Shown: positions 1 to 8,120, numbered from the stretch's first letter. The stretch is 23,307 nt of DNA from Bacilli bacterium (GCA_028699175.1 JAQVVC010000007.1:1-23307); one strand, 5' to 3'. The notes: generated by a model from the letters alone, not told the origin. Program-made: numbers and translations.

Positions 1-79
1 CACTTATTAAATAAATTTTACGATTAGGAAAATTTTTTGATAAATAAGGATATATATCTTTAAGTAATGATTTAACCAT
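1..79 (-). CDS. Unknown protein, N-terminal fragment (cut by window edge)
   Basis: Read on the minus strand, an ATG at 79-77 opens 26 codons that run off the left end without a stop. The peptide begins MVKSLLKDIYPYLSKNFPNR. A good SD (GGAGAAAG, 90-83) lies 3 nt upstream of the ATG, and a TATAAT lies at 104-99, so this is very likely a real gene divergent from rnc. I do not recognise the family from so short a piece and infer no function. In many Bacilli plsX/acpP lie upstream of rnc; that arrangement is not kept here. Confidence 0.6.
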   Translation of the reverse strand, partial: MVKSLLKDIYPYLSKNFPNRKIYLIS

Positions 80-98
80 AAACTTTCTCCTTTTTTAG

Positions 99-104
99 AT
101 TATA
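99..104 (-). promoter_or_regulatory. -10 box of the divergent left-edge gene
   Basis: TATAAT on the minus strand, with a weak -35 (TTTTAT) 17 nt further upstream. The predicted transcript start is near 92, directly in front of the SD at 90-83. Confidence 0.5.
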
Positions 105-194
105 TTAAACTATATATTAGGATAAAACACAATTATAAATTAATAGTAGTATAGATAGAAAATAAAAAAACTAGCATTATCAATATGGTTAAGG

Positions 195-200
195 TATAAT
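195..200 (+). promoter_or_regulatory. -10 box of rnc-smc
   Basis: A consensus TATAAT only 6 nt before the SD AGGTGA (207-212). No convincing -35 hexamer is visible. Transcription would start at about 207, so the leader would consist of little more than the SD. Confidence 0.5.
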
Positions 201-217
201 AATAATAGGTGAACATA

Positions 218-859
218 GTGAATTTAAGTAAATATGGAATAAAAAATAATGAATTATTTAATGTAGCCTTGACTCATACATCATATGCTAATGAAAATGG
301 TGGTGAAAGTTATGAAAGGCTTGAATATTTAGGTGATGCAGTGCTTCAGCTTATTTTAAGTGAGTACTTTTATAAAAATACTGATTATGATGAAGGGGAT
401 ATGTCAAAAATAAGAGCCAGTTATGTATGTGAGGGTGCTTTATTTGCTTATTCAAAAGATATTGATATTATTAAAGATATCAAATTAGGTCATGGTCTAG
501 AAAATCAAATCAATGAAACTATCGTTGCTGATGTTTTTGAAAGTATTGTTGCTGCTATTTATTTAACTAACGGTTATGATAAAGTAAAAAACTTTGTCTT
601 AAATTTAGTTATTCCTTATATTAAAAAAGATATTGTTTTTTTAAGTGATTATAAATCTTATTTTCAAGAATTAGTTCAAACTGATCGTAATACGGTTAAT
701 TATAATGTTGTCAAAGAAACAGGGCCTTCTCATGATCGTACTTATGAAGTTGAAGTTATGATTAATGACATCGTATATGGTAAAGGCCGTGGCAAAAGTA
801 AAAAAGAAGCTGAACAAAATGCTGCTCATGATGCGATAAAGAAAAAAGCAGGTGAATAA
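218..859 (+). CDS. rnc: Ribonuclease III
   Basis: Endonuclease that cuts double-stranded RNA, including rRNA precursors; it acts in the cytoplasm as a dimer. The N-terminal RNase III domain has the signature ERLEYLGDAVL near residues 33-43 and the second acidic pair D105/E108 in ADVFESI, which are the metal-binding catalytic positions of the family. A C-terminal double-stranded RNA-binding domain starts near residue 145 (YKSYFQELVQ) and ends with the usual Lys/Ala-rich helix. At 213 aa it is slightly shorter than many homologues. I place the start at GTG 218, 5 nt after the SD AGGTGA; an in-frame GTG at 209 lies inside that SD. It is followed 2 nt later by smc, a pairing common in Firmicutes. 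All catalytic residues are present, so it should be active. Confidence 0.95.
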   Translation: MNLSKYGIKNNELFNVALTHTSYANENGGESYERLEYLGDAVLQLILSEYFYKNTDYDEGDMSKIRASYVCEGALFAYSKDIDIIKDIKLGHGLENQINETIVADVFESIVAAIYLTNGYDKVKNFVLNLVIPYIKKDIVFLSDYKSYFQELVQTDRNTVNYNVVKETGPSHDRTYEVEVMINDIVYGKGRGKSKKEAEQNAAHDAIKKKAGE

Positions 860-861
860 AA

Positions 862-3798
862 TTGAAACTACTTAGAATAAGCATCCACGGATTCAAAAGT
901 TTCGCTGATAAAGTAACGATTGATATAAAAGATGGAATAACAGGTATAGTTGGACCTAATGGAAGTGGAAAAAGTAATATTGTTGATGCAATTAAATGGG
1001 TTTTAGGAGAACAATCGGTTAAAGATTTACGTGGCGATAAAACCATGCTTGATGTTATTTTTAATGGTTCAAAATCCAGAAAACCTTTGACTAGAGCCTG
1101 GGTATCATTAACTTTTGATAATAGTGATTATTATTTAAAAACTGATTTATCGGAAGTTGAAATCAAAAGAGTCTTATACTCAACTGGTGATAATGAATAT
1201 TATCTAAATAATGAGATAGTTAGATTAAAAGATATTACTAATTTATTTATTGATTCCGGAACTAGTGTTAATTCTTTATCAATTATTTCGCAAGGTAAAA
1301 TAGGCGATATTATTAATAGTAAACCAACGGAAAAAAGATTTATTTTAGAAGAAGCAGCTGGAGTCTTAAAATATAAAAAAAGAAAAGAAGAAACTTTAAG
1401 AAAATTAGATAAAACAAATGATAATTTAACGAAAATAAATTTAATTATTGATGAACTGTCAGTGAATTTAGAACCACTTAAATTACAAGCTGAAACCGCA
1501 ACTAAATATTTATCTTATAAAGATTTACTAGAGCATACCGAAAAAGCTTTACTAGCTTATGATATTAAAAATATAAGTGAAAGCTATGAAGAGTATAAAG
1601 CAAAAGCGGAATTCTTAAATAATGAAATATTAACTATGGATAATAGTAATACAATTGATTCTGTAAAAATAGAAAAGCTTAAGTTAAAATTATTAAAACT
1701 AGATGAAGAATTAAATCTTAAACAAGAAACTTTACTTGAATTATCTAATAGTTTAAGTATTATATCTTCAGAAAAACAAGTGATGATTGAAAGAAAAAAA
1801 TATCAAGTTGATGATCTAAAGTTAGAATCTAATTTAGTTAATTTAAAAGAAAAAGAATTAGAATATAAAAATAATCTTAAATTAAGTAAAGAAGATATTA
1901 ATATACTTGAAAAAGAATTAAAAGATAAAACTGAAGTTAATAATAATTTAGTTCAAGAATTAAAATCTTTAAATATTAAAAGAAATATCTTACTTAATGA
2001 TTTATCTTTACTTAATAAAGAAGATTTATCTTTAAAAAATAAAATTGATATTTTACAAGAAAATATTGAAAATGATAATAAACTTCCCTATGCAGTAAAA
2101 AGTATTTTAAATAACGAAAGACTAAATGGTATTCATGATTGCCTTGGTAAATTAATTGAAACTGAAGAAAAATATAGTACGGCGCTTGATATAACTTTAG
2201 GTTATTTAGCTAATGTTATAGTTGTTGATAATGATCTAAATGCTAAAGAAGCAATTAATTATTTAAAAAGTAAATCTTTAGGAAGAGCAACCTTTTTTCC
2301 GATAAGTGCTATTAAACCTCGGGGATTAGATGCTACAACCTTAAGTAAAATTAATAATGACCCAGCTTTTATTGGCAAAGCTTCTGATTTAGTTAAATAT
2401 AATTCTATCTACCGAAACATAATTTTAAATCAATTAGGTAATGTAATTATAGTTGATAATTTAACTAATGCTAATCGAATTGGTAAATTAATTAATTATA
2501 TGTATAAAATAGTTACTTTAGATGGTGATGTAATTGCAGCTGGTGGTAGTATAACTGGAGGATCGACTAATAAAATTTTAGGAATAGCTTCCCAAAAATA
2601 CGAACTAGAAAAACTATTATTATTATCTAAAGAGAAAATAAATAGTATTAAGTTAAAAGAAGAAGAAGTAAATGAAAATAATAATCAAATAAAGTTACTC
2701 GAAAATAAATTATTTGAAAGTACTAATAATATTAATTATTTAAAAGAAAACATCTTAAGAAAGAACAATATTTTAGCCTCATTAGAAAATGAATTAAATA
2801 ATATTTTTAATGAACAAAAAGGAACATCAGGTATTTTAAATAATAGGATTGATAATGAAATTGAAACTATTCTTAAAGAATATTATGATATCAAAGCTAA
2901 GAAAGAAAATTTAGAATTAACTATTAATCAATTAAGATTAAATAAAAATGATCTTCAAAGTGAACTAAATGAACTAGAAAATAATAATAAAAAAATTAAT
3001 AGTAATTATAATAAAAAATTAAATGAACTTAAAGAAGCAGAAATTGCTTTAGGAAGATTAGATACTAAATTAGACAACTTATTATTAAGACTTAATGAAG
3101 AATATGCTATAACCTATGAAAAAGCTATTAAAGAATATCCTCTTTTAGAAAATGAAAAAGAAGCACGCAGTAAAGTTAATTCTTTAAAACATGATATTAA
3201 ATTATTAGGTGATGTTAATACGGGTTCGATTTCGGAATATGAAAGAATTAATACGCGATATACTTTTTTAACTAAGCAAAAAGAAGATTTAACTACATCT
3301 ATAAATGATATTCTTACTGTAATTAATGAGTTAGATGAAACAATGAAAGAAAAATTAATTACTACCTTTGATGAACTAAATAAAGAATTTAGTAAAGTCT
3401 TTAATTTATTATTTAAAGGTGGAACTGGTAAGTTAGTGTTAACTGATTCGAAAGATATCTTAAATACGGGATTAGAAATTCATGCTGAACCTCCTGGAAA
3501 AGATATTAAAAGTACTAGACATTTATCAGGAGGAGAATCAACTTTAACTGCAGTTGCTTTATTATTTGCTATTCTTAATATCAGAACGGTACCATTTTGT
3601 GTTTTAGATGAAGTAGAGGCATCTTTAGATGAAGTAAATGTTGATATCTTTGGTAATTATTTAATGAAACTAAATTCAAATACTCAATTTATTATTATTA
3701 CTCATAAAAAAAGAACAATGGAATATATTAATAATTTATATGGGATAACAATGCAAGAATCAGGGATTTCTAAATTAGTTAGTGTTAAATTAGATTAA
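862..3798 (+). CDS. smc: Chromosome segregation protein SMC
   Basis: ABC-type ATPase that, with ScpA/ScpB, compacts and resolves replicated chromosomes by loop extrusion. Domains in order: N-terminal head with Walker A GPNGSGKS (about residues 30-37); N-terminal coiled coil (about 165-415); hinge (about 420-570, ending in the Gly-rich AAGGSITGG); returning coiled coil (about 575-835); C-terminal head with ABC signature LSGGE (near 888) and Walker B FCVLDEVEA (near 912-920). At 978 aa it is about 200 residues shorter than the roughly 1186-aa B. subtilis protein, and the loss is in the coiled-coil arms. The start is TTG 862, using the GGTGA at 851-855 inside the end of rnc, which suggests translational coupling. 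A strong terminator follows directly, so ftsY is not in this operon. Confidence 0.97.
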   Translation: MKLLRISIHGFKSFADKVTIDIKDGITGIVGPNGSGKSNIVDAIKWVLGEQSVKDLRGDKTMLDVIFNGSKSRKPLTRAWVSLTFDNSDYYLKTDLSEVEIKRVLYSTGDNEYYLNNEIVRLKDITNLFIDSGTSVNSLSIISQGKIGDIINSKPTEKRFILEEAAGVLKYKKRKEETLRKLDKTNDNLTKINLIIDELSVNLEPLKLQAETATKYLSYKDLLEHTEKALLAYDIKNISESYEEYKAKAEFLNNEILTMDNSNTIDSVKIEKLKLKLLKLDEELNLKQETLLELSNSLSIISSEKQVMIERKKYQVDDLKLESNLVNLKEKELEYKNNLKLSKEDINILEKELKDKTEVNNNLVQELKSLNIKRNILLNDLSLLNKEDLSLKNKIDILQENIENDNKLPYAVKSILNNERLNGIHDCLGKLIETEEKYSTALDITLGYLANVIVVDNDLNAKEAINYLKSKSLGRATFFPISAIKPRGLDATTLSKINNDPAFIGKASDLVKYNSIYRNIILNQLGNVIIVDNLTNANRIGKLINYMYKIVTLDGDVIAAGGSITGGSTNKILGIASQKYELEKLLLLSKEKINSIKLKEEEVNENNNQIKLLENKLFESTNNINYLKENILRKNNILASLENELNNIFNEQKGTSGILNNRIDNEIETILKEYYDIKAKKENLELTINQLRLNKNDLQSELNELENNNKKINSNYNKKLNELKEAEIALGRLDTKLDNLLLRLNEEYAITYEKAIKEYPLLENEKEARSKVNSLKHDIKLLGDVNTGSISEYERINTRYTFLTKQKEDLTTSINDILTVINELDETMKEKLITTFDELNKEFSKVFNLLFKGGTGKLVLTDSKDILNTGLEIHAEPPGKDIKSTRHLSGGESTLTAVALLFAILNIRTVPFCVLDEVEASLDEVNVDIFGNYLMKLNSNTQFIIITHKKRTMEYINNLYGITMQESGISKLVSVKLD

Positions 3799-3800
3799 AT

Positions 3801-3831
3801 AAAAAAGGTTGCAAGGCAACCTTTTTTATTT
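3801..3831 (+). terminator. Rho-independent terminator after smc
   Basis: Stem GGTTGC/GCAACC (3807-3812 with 3816-3821) around a 3-nt AAG loop. It is flanked by A6 on the left and T6 on the right, so it could also work on the opposite strand. Confidence 0.93.
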
Positions 3832-3858
3832 GACATAATATTTAATAATAAAATTATA
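3830..3858 (+). promoter_or_regulatory. Promoter of the spoIIP operon
   Basis: A perfect TTGACA (3830-3835) lies in the T-tract end of the smc terminator. An AT-rich -10 follows (ATTATA at 3853-3858 with a 17-nt spacer, or TATATA at 3855-3860). The start is expected near 3865, just before the SD AGGTGA (3869-3874). Confidence 0.7.
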
Positions 3859-3878
3859 TATTAATAATAGGTGAAATT

Positions 3879-4796
3879 ATGAAAAAAAGATTTATAGCTC
3901 GAAAAAAGCCTAGTTTTAAAATATTAAAAATAATAATATGTCTTTTTATTATTTATTTAACTTGTTTTTTAACAATAAAATTATTATTTAAAAATCAAAT
4001 TAAAATGAGTGATGAAAAAAGAGTTAATGAATATTTAGCTATTGCATCTAATAATTTAATTGGTGAAATTTCCATTATTGATTTATTAAATATGAATTTA
4101 GTGAGCCCCGATACATTTTTAAAATTAACCTTTAGTAATTTTAAAAAGTTAGAATATAAAAAACAAGATAAAGCAATAAAAGTAAGTAAAGAAATAAAAG
4201 CTCCTATTATTTATATTTATAATACTCACCAAAGTGAAAATTATGATCCAGGTACATTAAGTATCTATAATATTACTCCTACCGTATACATGACTTCTGT
4301 TATGCTCCAAAAAGCCTTAGAAAAAAAAGATATTTACTCGATAGTGGAAGATGCTGATATAAAGTCTATCTTAAATATAAATAATTTGACTTATAGTGAT
4401 TCTTACCAAGCATCAAGATTATTATTAAATGAAACTCCACAAAAATATCCTTCGGTAAAATATTTTATTGATATCCATCGTGATAGTGTAACTGATCGAT
4501 ATATTGAAGATGATAAATCATATGCTAAATTAATGTTTGTTATTGGAATGAATCATAAAAATTATTTACAAAATGAAAAACTAATGGTTAGACTATATGA
4601 TTATATTAAAGAAAATAAATCCGGAATAATTAAAAATAATTATTATGGAAAAAATAGTATCTATAATCAAAACTTTAACGTTAATACTATCTTAATTGAA
4701 GTAGGAGGAGTAAAAAATACCATCGATGAAGTTTATAACAGTGTTAATATTTTAGCAGAAGCTATCGAATATATAGTGGGTGAAGATAATGGATAA
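3879..4796 (+). CDS. spoIIP: SpoIIP-family peptidoglycan amidase, membrane anchored
   Basis: The family is known from B. subtilis, where SpoIIP cleaves peptide stems from glycan strands during engulfment, working with SpoIID and SpoIIM. A basic N-terminus and one membrane segment (about residues 14-36) are followed by a linker and the amidase domain (about 108-300). Its likely metal or catalytic residues are intact: H117/E120 in NTHQSE, H200 in DIHRDS and E274 in LIEVGG. At 305 aa it is shorter than the roughly 400-aa B. subtilis protein, mainly in the linker. The start follows AGGTGA with a 4-nt gap. It overlaps the next gene by 8 nt, so the two are probably co-translated. Whether it serves sporulation or ordinary septal wall hydrolysis cannot be told from this window. 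Confidence 0.85.
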   Translation: MKKRFIARKKPSFKILKIIICLFIIYLTCFLTIKLLFKNQIKMSDEKRVNEYLAIASNNLIGEISIIDLLNMNLVSPDTFLKLTFSNFKKLEYKKQDKAIKVSKEIKAPIIYIYNTHQSENYDPGTLSIYNITPTVYMTSVMLQKALEKKDIYSIVEDADIKSILNINNLTYSDSYQASRLLLNETPQKYPSVKYFIDIHRDSVTDRYIEDDKSYAKLMFVIGMNHKNYLQNEKLMVRLYDYIKENKSGIIKNNYYGKNSIYNQNFNVNTILIEVGGVKNTIDEVYNSVNILAEAIEYIVGEDNG

Positions 4797-5121
4797 AAAA
4801 CCAACTAATAAATTTAAAATTATATTTTATATTCTCTTATTAAGTTTTTGCTTTGTATATTTTTCAGGTAAAACTGGTTATTATGAGACTACCTTACAAA
4901 AAAATACTTTACTTACTAGTGATGCTATTAAAGAATTTGAAAAAGATGTTGCTCTTGGAAAAGCCGTTGATATAAAAGATTATGTCAAAGCTGATGTAAA
5001 TGATTATCGTAATTCTTATTCTAATTTTGGATATTATGTCAGCAAATCAATTGATACTATATTAACAGATGGAGTAGGCAAAATAACGCGTATTTTAAAA
5101 ACATTATTTACAGGAGAATAA
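4789..5121 (+). CDS. Small single-pass membrane protein, unknown
   Basis: A 110-aa protein of no family I recognise. A short basic N-terminus (MDKKPTNKFK) leads into one hydrophobic segment at about residues 10-28; the remaining 80 residues are hydrophilic, mixed charge and probably outside the membrane. The start is ATG 4789, 5 nt after GGTGA (4779-4783); an in-frame GTG at 4780 sits within that SD. It overlaps the spoIIP stop and is followed 1 nt later by the ATP-grasp gene, so all three should share one transcript. By position it may act with the SpoIIP-type amidase, for example as partner or localiser; this is inference from linkage only. Confidence 0.8.
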   Translation: MDKKPTNKFKIIFYILLLSFCFVYFSGKTGYYETTLQKNTLLTSDAIKEFEKDVALGKAVDIKDYVKADVNDYRNSYSNFGYYVSKSIDTILTDGVGKITRILKTLFTGE

Positions 5122-5122
5122 T

Positions 5123-6112
5123 ATGGGGAAATTAAAAATAATTAAAAACATCGATTTTAAAAATATGTTTAAAGTAATTAAAAAAATAAGTCATAAAACT
5201 AAAAAAAATTATTTTTGGCTTCTTTTAGATGTAATATATTCAGCTATTACATATGGAGCTGGGTATTATGATTATCAAGAATTTGAATTTTATAATTTAA
5301 ATCATCAATTAAGAAAAACTTACTTAACAAGAGTTAAAAACAACAAAATTATTAAAAAATATAATAATCAGAAAGCTTTTTATAAATTAGATAATAAATT
5401 AGAGTTTAATAAAATATTTAAAGATTATATTAAAAGAGATTATTTATTTATAAATAATAATAATTATAAATTATTTCAAAAATTTGTTAAAAAACATAAA
5501 GAGATTATTGTAAAACCAATTGATGGTGAAGGGGGATATGGTATTCAAAAAATGAATATCAATAATAAAACTAATCTTAAAAAATTATTTAATGATTTAC
5601 TTAATAATAATCAGGTATTAATTGAAGAATATATTAAACAACATAAAAAAATAAATGAATTATATAATAACTCTGTCAATACATTAAGATTATTTACCTT
5701 TTATGATGGTAATAAAACTCATATCCTTAATTCGGTATTTAAATTAGGTAATGGCGGAGTAATTGATAATTTTTCTAGTGGGGGCATGTATACTTTTGTT
5801 GATGATAATGGAAAAATAATTGTTCCTGCTATTGATCAAAATGATAATATATATTATATTCATCCTCAAACTAAAAAAGATATAGTAGGTTATGTTGTTC
5901 CTATGTATCAAGAAGCTTGTCAGTTAGTTAAACAAGCAGCTATTTTAGTTCCAGAAATAAAATATATTGGTTGGGATGTTGCTATAACTAATAAAGGGCC
6001 TTTAATTATTGAAGGTAATTGTTTTCCTGGGGTTTTTCAGATTAAACCTAGTCTAAATAATAAAAAAGCAGGATTAATACCTAAATATCGAAAAGTAATG
6101 GAAATTAAATAA
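5123..6112 (+). CDS. ATP-grasp enzyme, sugar-transfer-associated type
   Basis: Resembles the ATP-grasp family found next to polysaccharide genes (sugar-transfer-associated ATP-grasp). Such enzymes form an acyl-phosphate and ligate it to an amine or similar group. Visible features: a nucleotide-binding lysine in VKPIDGEGGYG (K131), the adenine-region segment VLIEEYI near residues 167-175, an Arg-containing strand NTLRLFT, and metal ligands D285 in GWDVA and E297/N299 in LIIEGN. The substrate is not evident; modification of a cell-surface glycan or peptide is an inference. No signal peptide or clear membrane span is seen, so it is likely cytoplasmic. The start follows GGAGAA, 1 nt after the upstream stop. 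It is the last gene of the spoIIP operon. Confidence 0.8.
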   Translation: MGKLKIIKNIDFKNMFKVIKKISHKTKKNYFWLLLDVIYSAITYGAGYYDYQEFEFYNLNHQLRKTYLTRVKNNKIIKKYNNQKAFYKLDNKLEFNKIFKDYIKRDYLFINNNNYKLFQKFVKKHKEIIVKPIDGEGGYGIQKMNINNKTNLKKLFNDLLNNNQVLIEEYIKQHKKINELYNNSVNTLRLFTFYDGNKTHILNSVFKLGNGGVIDNFSSGGMYTFVDDNGKIIVPAIDQNDNIYYIHPQTKKDIVGYVVPMYQEACQLVKQAAILVPEIKYIGWDVAITNKGPLIIEGNCFPGVFQIKPSLNNKKAGLIPKYRKVMEIK

Positions 6113-6119
6113 TTAATAC

Positions 6120-6148
6120 TTGAATAAGAAGCAAATATTTAGTATAAT
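6120..6148 (+). promoter_or_regulatory. Promoter of tRNA-Arg
   Basis: TTGAAT (6120-6125), a 17-nt spacer and a consensus TATAAT (6143-6148). The predicted start is about 6155, giving a 17-nt leader before the tRNA. It is bracketed by an inverted repeat (see 6125-6162). Confidence 0.75.
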
Positions 6149-6162
6149 TATCTTGCTTCTTA
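6125..6162. repeat. Perfect 10-bp inverted repeat around the tRNA-Arg -10 box
   Basis: Left arm TAAGAAGCAA (6125-6134) and right arm TTGCTTCTTA (6153-6162) are exact reverse complements. The 18-nt spacer contains the TATAAT. There is no T-tract, so it does not look like the terminator of the upstream gene; an operator-like site is possible. Confidence 0.7.
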
Positions 6163-6171
6163 CAAATATAT

Positions 6172-6248
6172 GTCCTCGTAGCTCAGCAGGATAGAGCATA
6201 CGCCTTCTAAGCGTACGGTCGAGCGTTCGAATCGCCCCGAGGACGCCA
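6172..6248 (+). tRNA. tRNA-Arg (anticodon TCT)
   Basis: A full cloverleaf can be folded. The acceptor stem GTCCTCG pairs with CGAGGAC, the anticodon stem TACGC/GCGTA encloses the loop CTTCTAA, the T loop is TTCGAAT, the discriminator is G, and CCA is encoded at 6246-6248. It reads AGA (and AGG), the Arg codons favoured in this AT-rich genome. The T stem GAGCG/CGCCC has one A-C mismatch at its second pair. It stands alone between its own promoter and terminator. Confidence 0.97.
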
Positions 6249-6285
6249 CTTTGAAATTTAAGCTACTATCAAAGTAGTTTTTTTA
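6249..6285 (+). terminator. Terminator after tRNA-Arg
   Basis: Stem CTACT/AGTAG (6263-6267 with 6273-6277) is followed by T7. A competing 7-bp stem ACTTTGA/TCAAAGT (6248-6254 with 6269-6275) uses the same right side. Confidence 0.75.
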
Positions 6286-6305
6286 TTAAATAGATAAAAA
6301 CAGAA

Positions 6306-6334
6306 TTTATATATATTAATTAGAATAATATAAT
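6306..6334 (+). promoter_or_regulatory. Probable promoter of the acyl-CoA synthetase gene
   Basis: TTTATA (6306-6311), a 17-nt spacer and TATAAT (6329-6334). The -10 is consensus and the -35 is a partial match in very AT-rich DNA. Confidence 0.45.
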
Positions 6335-6371
6335 TATATTGAAATAAAGAAAATAAGGGAAAAGATGTTAA

Positions 6372-8120
6372 ATGAAATTAAATATTAAAGATATCAAAAC
6401 TAAAGTAATCAAAGGGGTTAGTAAAGTTCATTATGAATTTAATGATGAAGCTCCTTGGTTAAAATATTATGAAGATTTAAATTATCCTAAACATATTAAT
6501 TATCCAGAATGTACGATCTATGAATTACTAAAAGAATCAGTTATTAAGTATCCTAATTATTATGCTTATGAATATTTCGGAATTAAGGTAACATATCAAA
6601 AATTTGATGAAAAAATAAGAAGATGTGCGATGAGTCTTCAACATATTGGCGTTACTTCAAATGATACTGTAACTATTCTAATGCCTAATACTCCAGAAGC
6701 TATAATAATGTTTTATGCTTGTAATATGATGGGGGCGGTAGCTAATATGGTTCACCCTTTATCAAGTGAAGGAGAAATAGAGTTTTGTCTTAATAAAGCT
6801 CAAAGTAATTATATAATAACCCTAGATGCTCTTTATGATAAATTACATGGGATAAAAAATAAAGTTAAATTAAAAAAAATAATTTTGTCTCGTGTAAATG
6901 AAAGTATGCCATTAGTTACTTCATCATTGTTTTGGTTAACAAGAGGACGAAAAATTAAAAAAGAAAATAGTTATACTGATAATGTTATTAAATGGAAAGA
7001 TTTTATTTATGAAGGTCGAAATGAAGATTTAATATTAAGTCATAAAGATACCAAAGAATTAGCAGTAATTCTATATAGTGGTGGTACAACTGGAACTCCA
7101 AAAGGGATAATGCATAGTAGTTATAATTTTAATGTTTCAGCTTTACAAAATAGAACCGTATGTCCTGGTGTTGAACCTGGTAATTGTATTTTGTCAATCA
7201 TGCCTATTTTTCATGGCTTTGGTTTAGCAATATGTTTTCACACAGTATTAGCAGCGGGAATGAAAGCAATTATTATCCCTAAATTTACTCCTGAAGAATT
7301 TGGTAAATTAATTAAAACTTATAAACCTAATTTTATATTAGGAGTGCCAACTTTATTTGAAGCCTTACTCCAAACTAAATTAAAACCTGATGGATTATCT
7401 TTTGTTAAAACTTTTGTTGCTGGCGGAGATGCCTTAACATCAGAGTTACAAGCTAGAGTAAATACTTATTTTAAAGAGCATGGATGTGATAATGAAATTA
7501 GAGTAGGTTGGGGTATGACTGAATGTGTATCTTCAGCTACCGTTACTCCAGTAGGTAATTTTCTTCCTGGTAGTATTGGAATTCCTAATCCTGATGTTTT
7601 TGTTAAAATAGTCAAAACTGGGACAGAAGAAAATGCTTATTATGATGAAGATGGAGAAATATGCGTATCGGCTCCAATGGTTATGATGGGTTATTTAGAT
7701 GAACCAGAAGAAACAGCTATTACTCTTCGCCATCATAAAGATGGAAAACTATGGCTTCATACTGGGGATATGGGTTCAATGAACAAAGATGGGATGATAT
7801 TTTTTAAATCTCGAATAAAAAGAATGATTATATCTTCAGGTTATAATGTGTATCCTAATCATGTTGAAAATGTTATTAACTCTCATCCCAAAGTCTTAAC
7901 TTCAATTGTAGTTGCAGGACCTCATCCTTATAAGGGGGAAATAGTAAAAGCTTATGTAGTTTTAAAACCAAACTATAAACAAAATGCTAAAATTGATAAT
8001 GAAATAAGAGAACATTGTAAAATGAATTTAGCTAAATATATGTTACCAGCAACCATCGATTATCGGGAAACACTACCAACAACTAAATTAGGAAAAGCAG
8101 ATTATCGTAATGTTAAATAA
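6372..8120 (+). CDS. Acyl-CoA synthetase / AMP-forming ligase (ANL family)
   Basis: Activates a carboxylic acid, probably a fatty acid, with ATP to an acyl-adenylate and then transfers it to a thiol, usually CoA. The adenylation motifs are all present: the phosphate loop YSGGTTGTPKG starting near residue 235, the GWGMTE motif near 378, HTGD near 460, the hinge-region GYNVYPNHVEN (about 491-501) and the C-terminal lysine K575 in TTKLGKADYR that is needed for adenylation. At 582 aa it is full length. No signal peptide or membrane span is evident. The SD AAGGGA (6355-6360) is 11 nt upstream, rather far; an ATG at 6365 is out of frame and opens only a 7-codon ORF. The acid cannot be named. Lipid supply for the envelope genes around it is a guess. 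Confidence 0.9.
   Translation: MKLNIKDIKTKVIKGVSKVHYEFNDEAPWLKYYEDLNYPKHINYPECTIYELLKESVIKYPNYYAYEYFGIKVTYQKFDEKIRRCAMSLQHIGVTSNDTVTILMPNTPEAIIMFYACNMMGAVANMVHPLSSEGEIEFCLNKAQSNYIITLDALYDKLHGIKNKVKLKKIILSRVNESMPLVTSSLFWLTRGRKIKKENSYTDNVIKWKDFIYEGRNEDLILSHKDTKELAVILYSGGTTGTPKGIMHSSYNFNVSALQNRTVCPGVEPGNCILSIMPIFHGFGLAICFHTVLAAGMKAIIIPKFTPEEFGKLIKTYKPNFILGVPTLFEALLQTKLKPDGLSFVKTFVAGGDALTSELQARVNTYFKEHGCDNEIRVGWGMTECVSSATVTPVGNFLPGSIGIPNPDVFVKIVKTGTEENAYYDEDGEICVSAPMVMMGYLDEPEETAITLRHHKDGKLWLHTGDMGSMNKDGMIFFKSRIKRMIISSGYNVYPNHVENVINSHPKVLTSIVVAGPHPYKGEIVKAYVVLKPNYKQNAKIDNEIREHCKMNLAKYMLPATIDYRETLPTTKLGKADYRNVK

Noticed and set aside
762..1046. Minus-strand open frame of 94 codons across the rnc-smc junction
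   Set aside because: It lies opposite two strongly supported genes, has no SD and its composition is that of an antisense shadow.
6365..6388. Seven-codon upstream ORF overlapping the start of the acyl-CoA synthetase as a leader peptide
   Set aside because: It is too short, has no regulatory codon pattern, and overlaps the main start by chance in AT-rich DNA.
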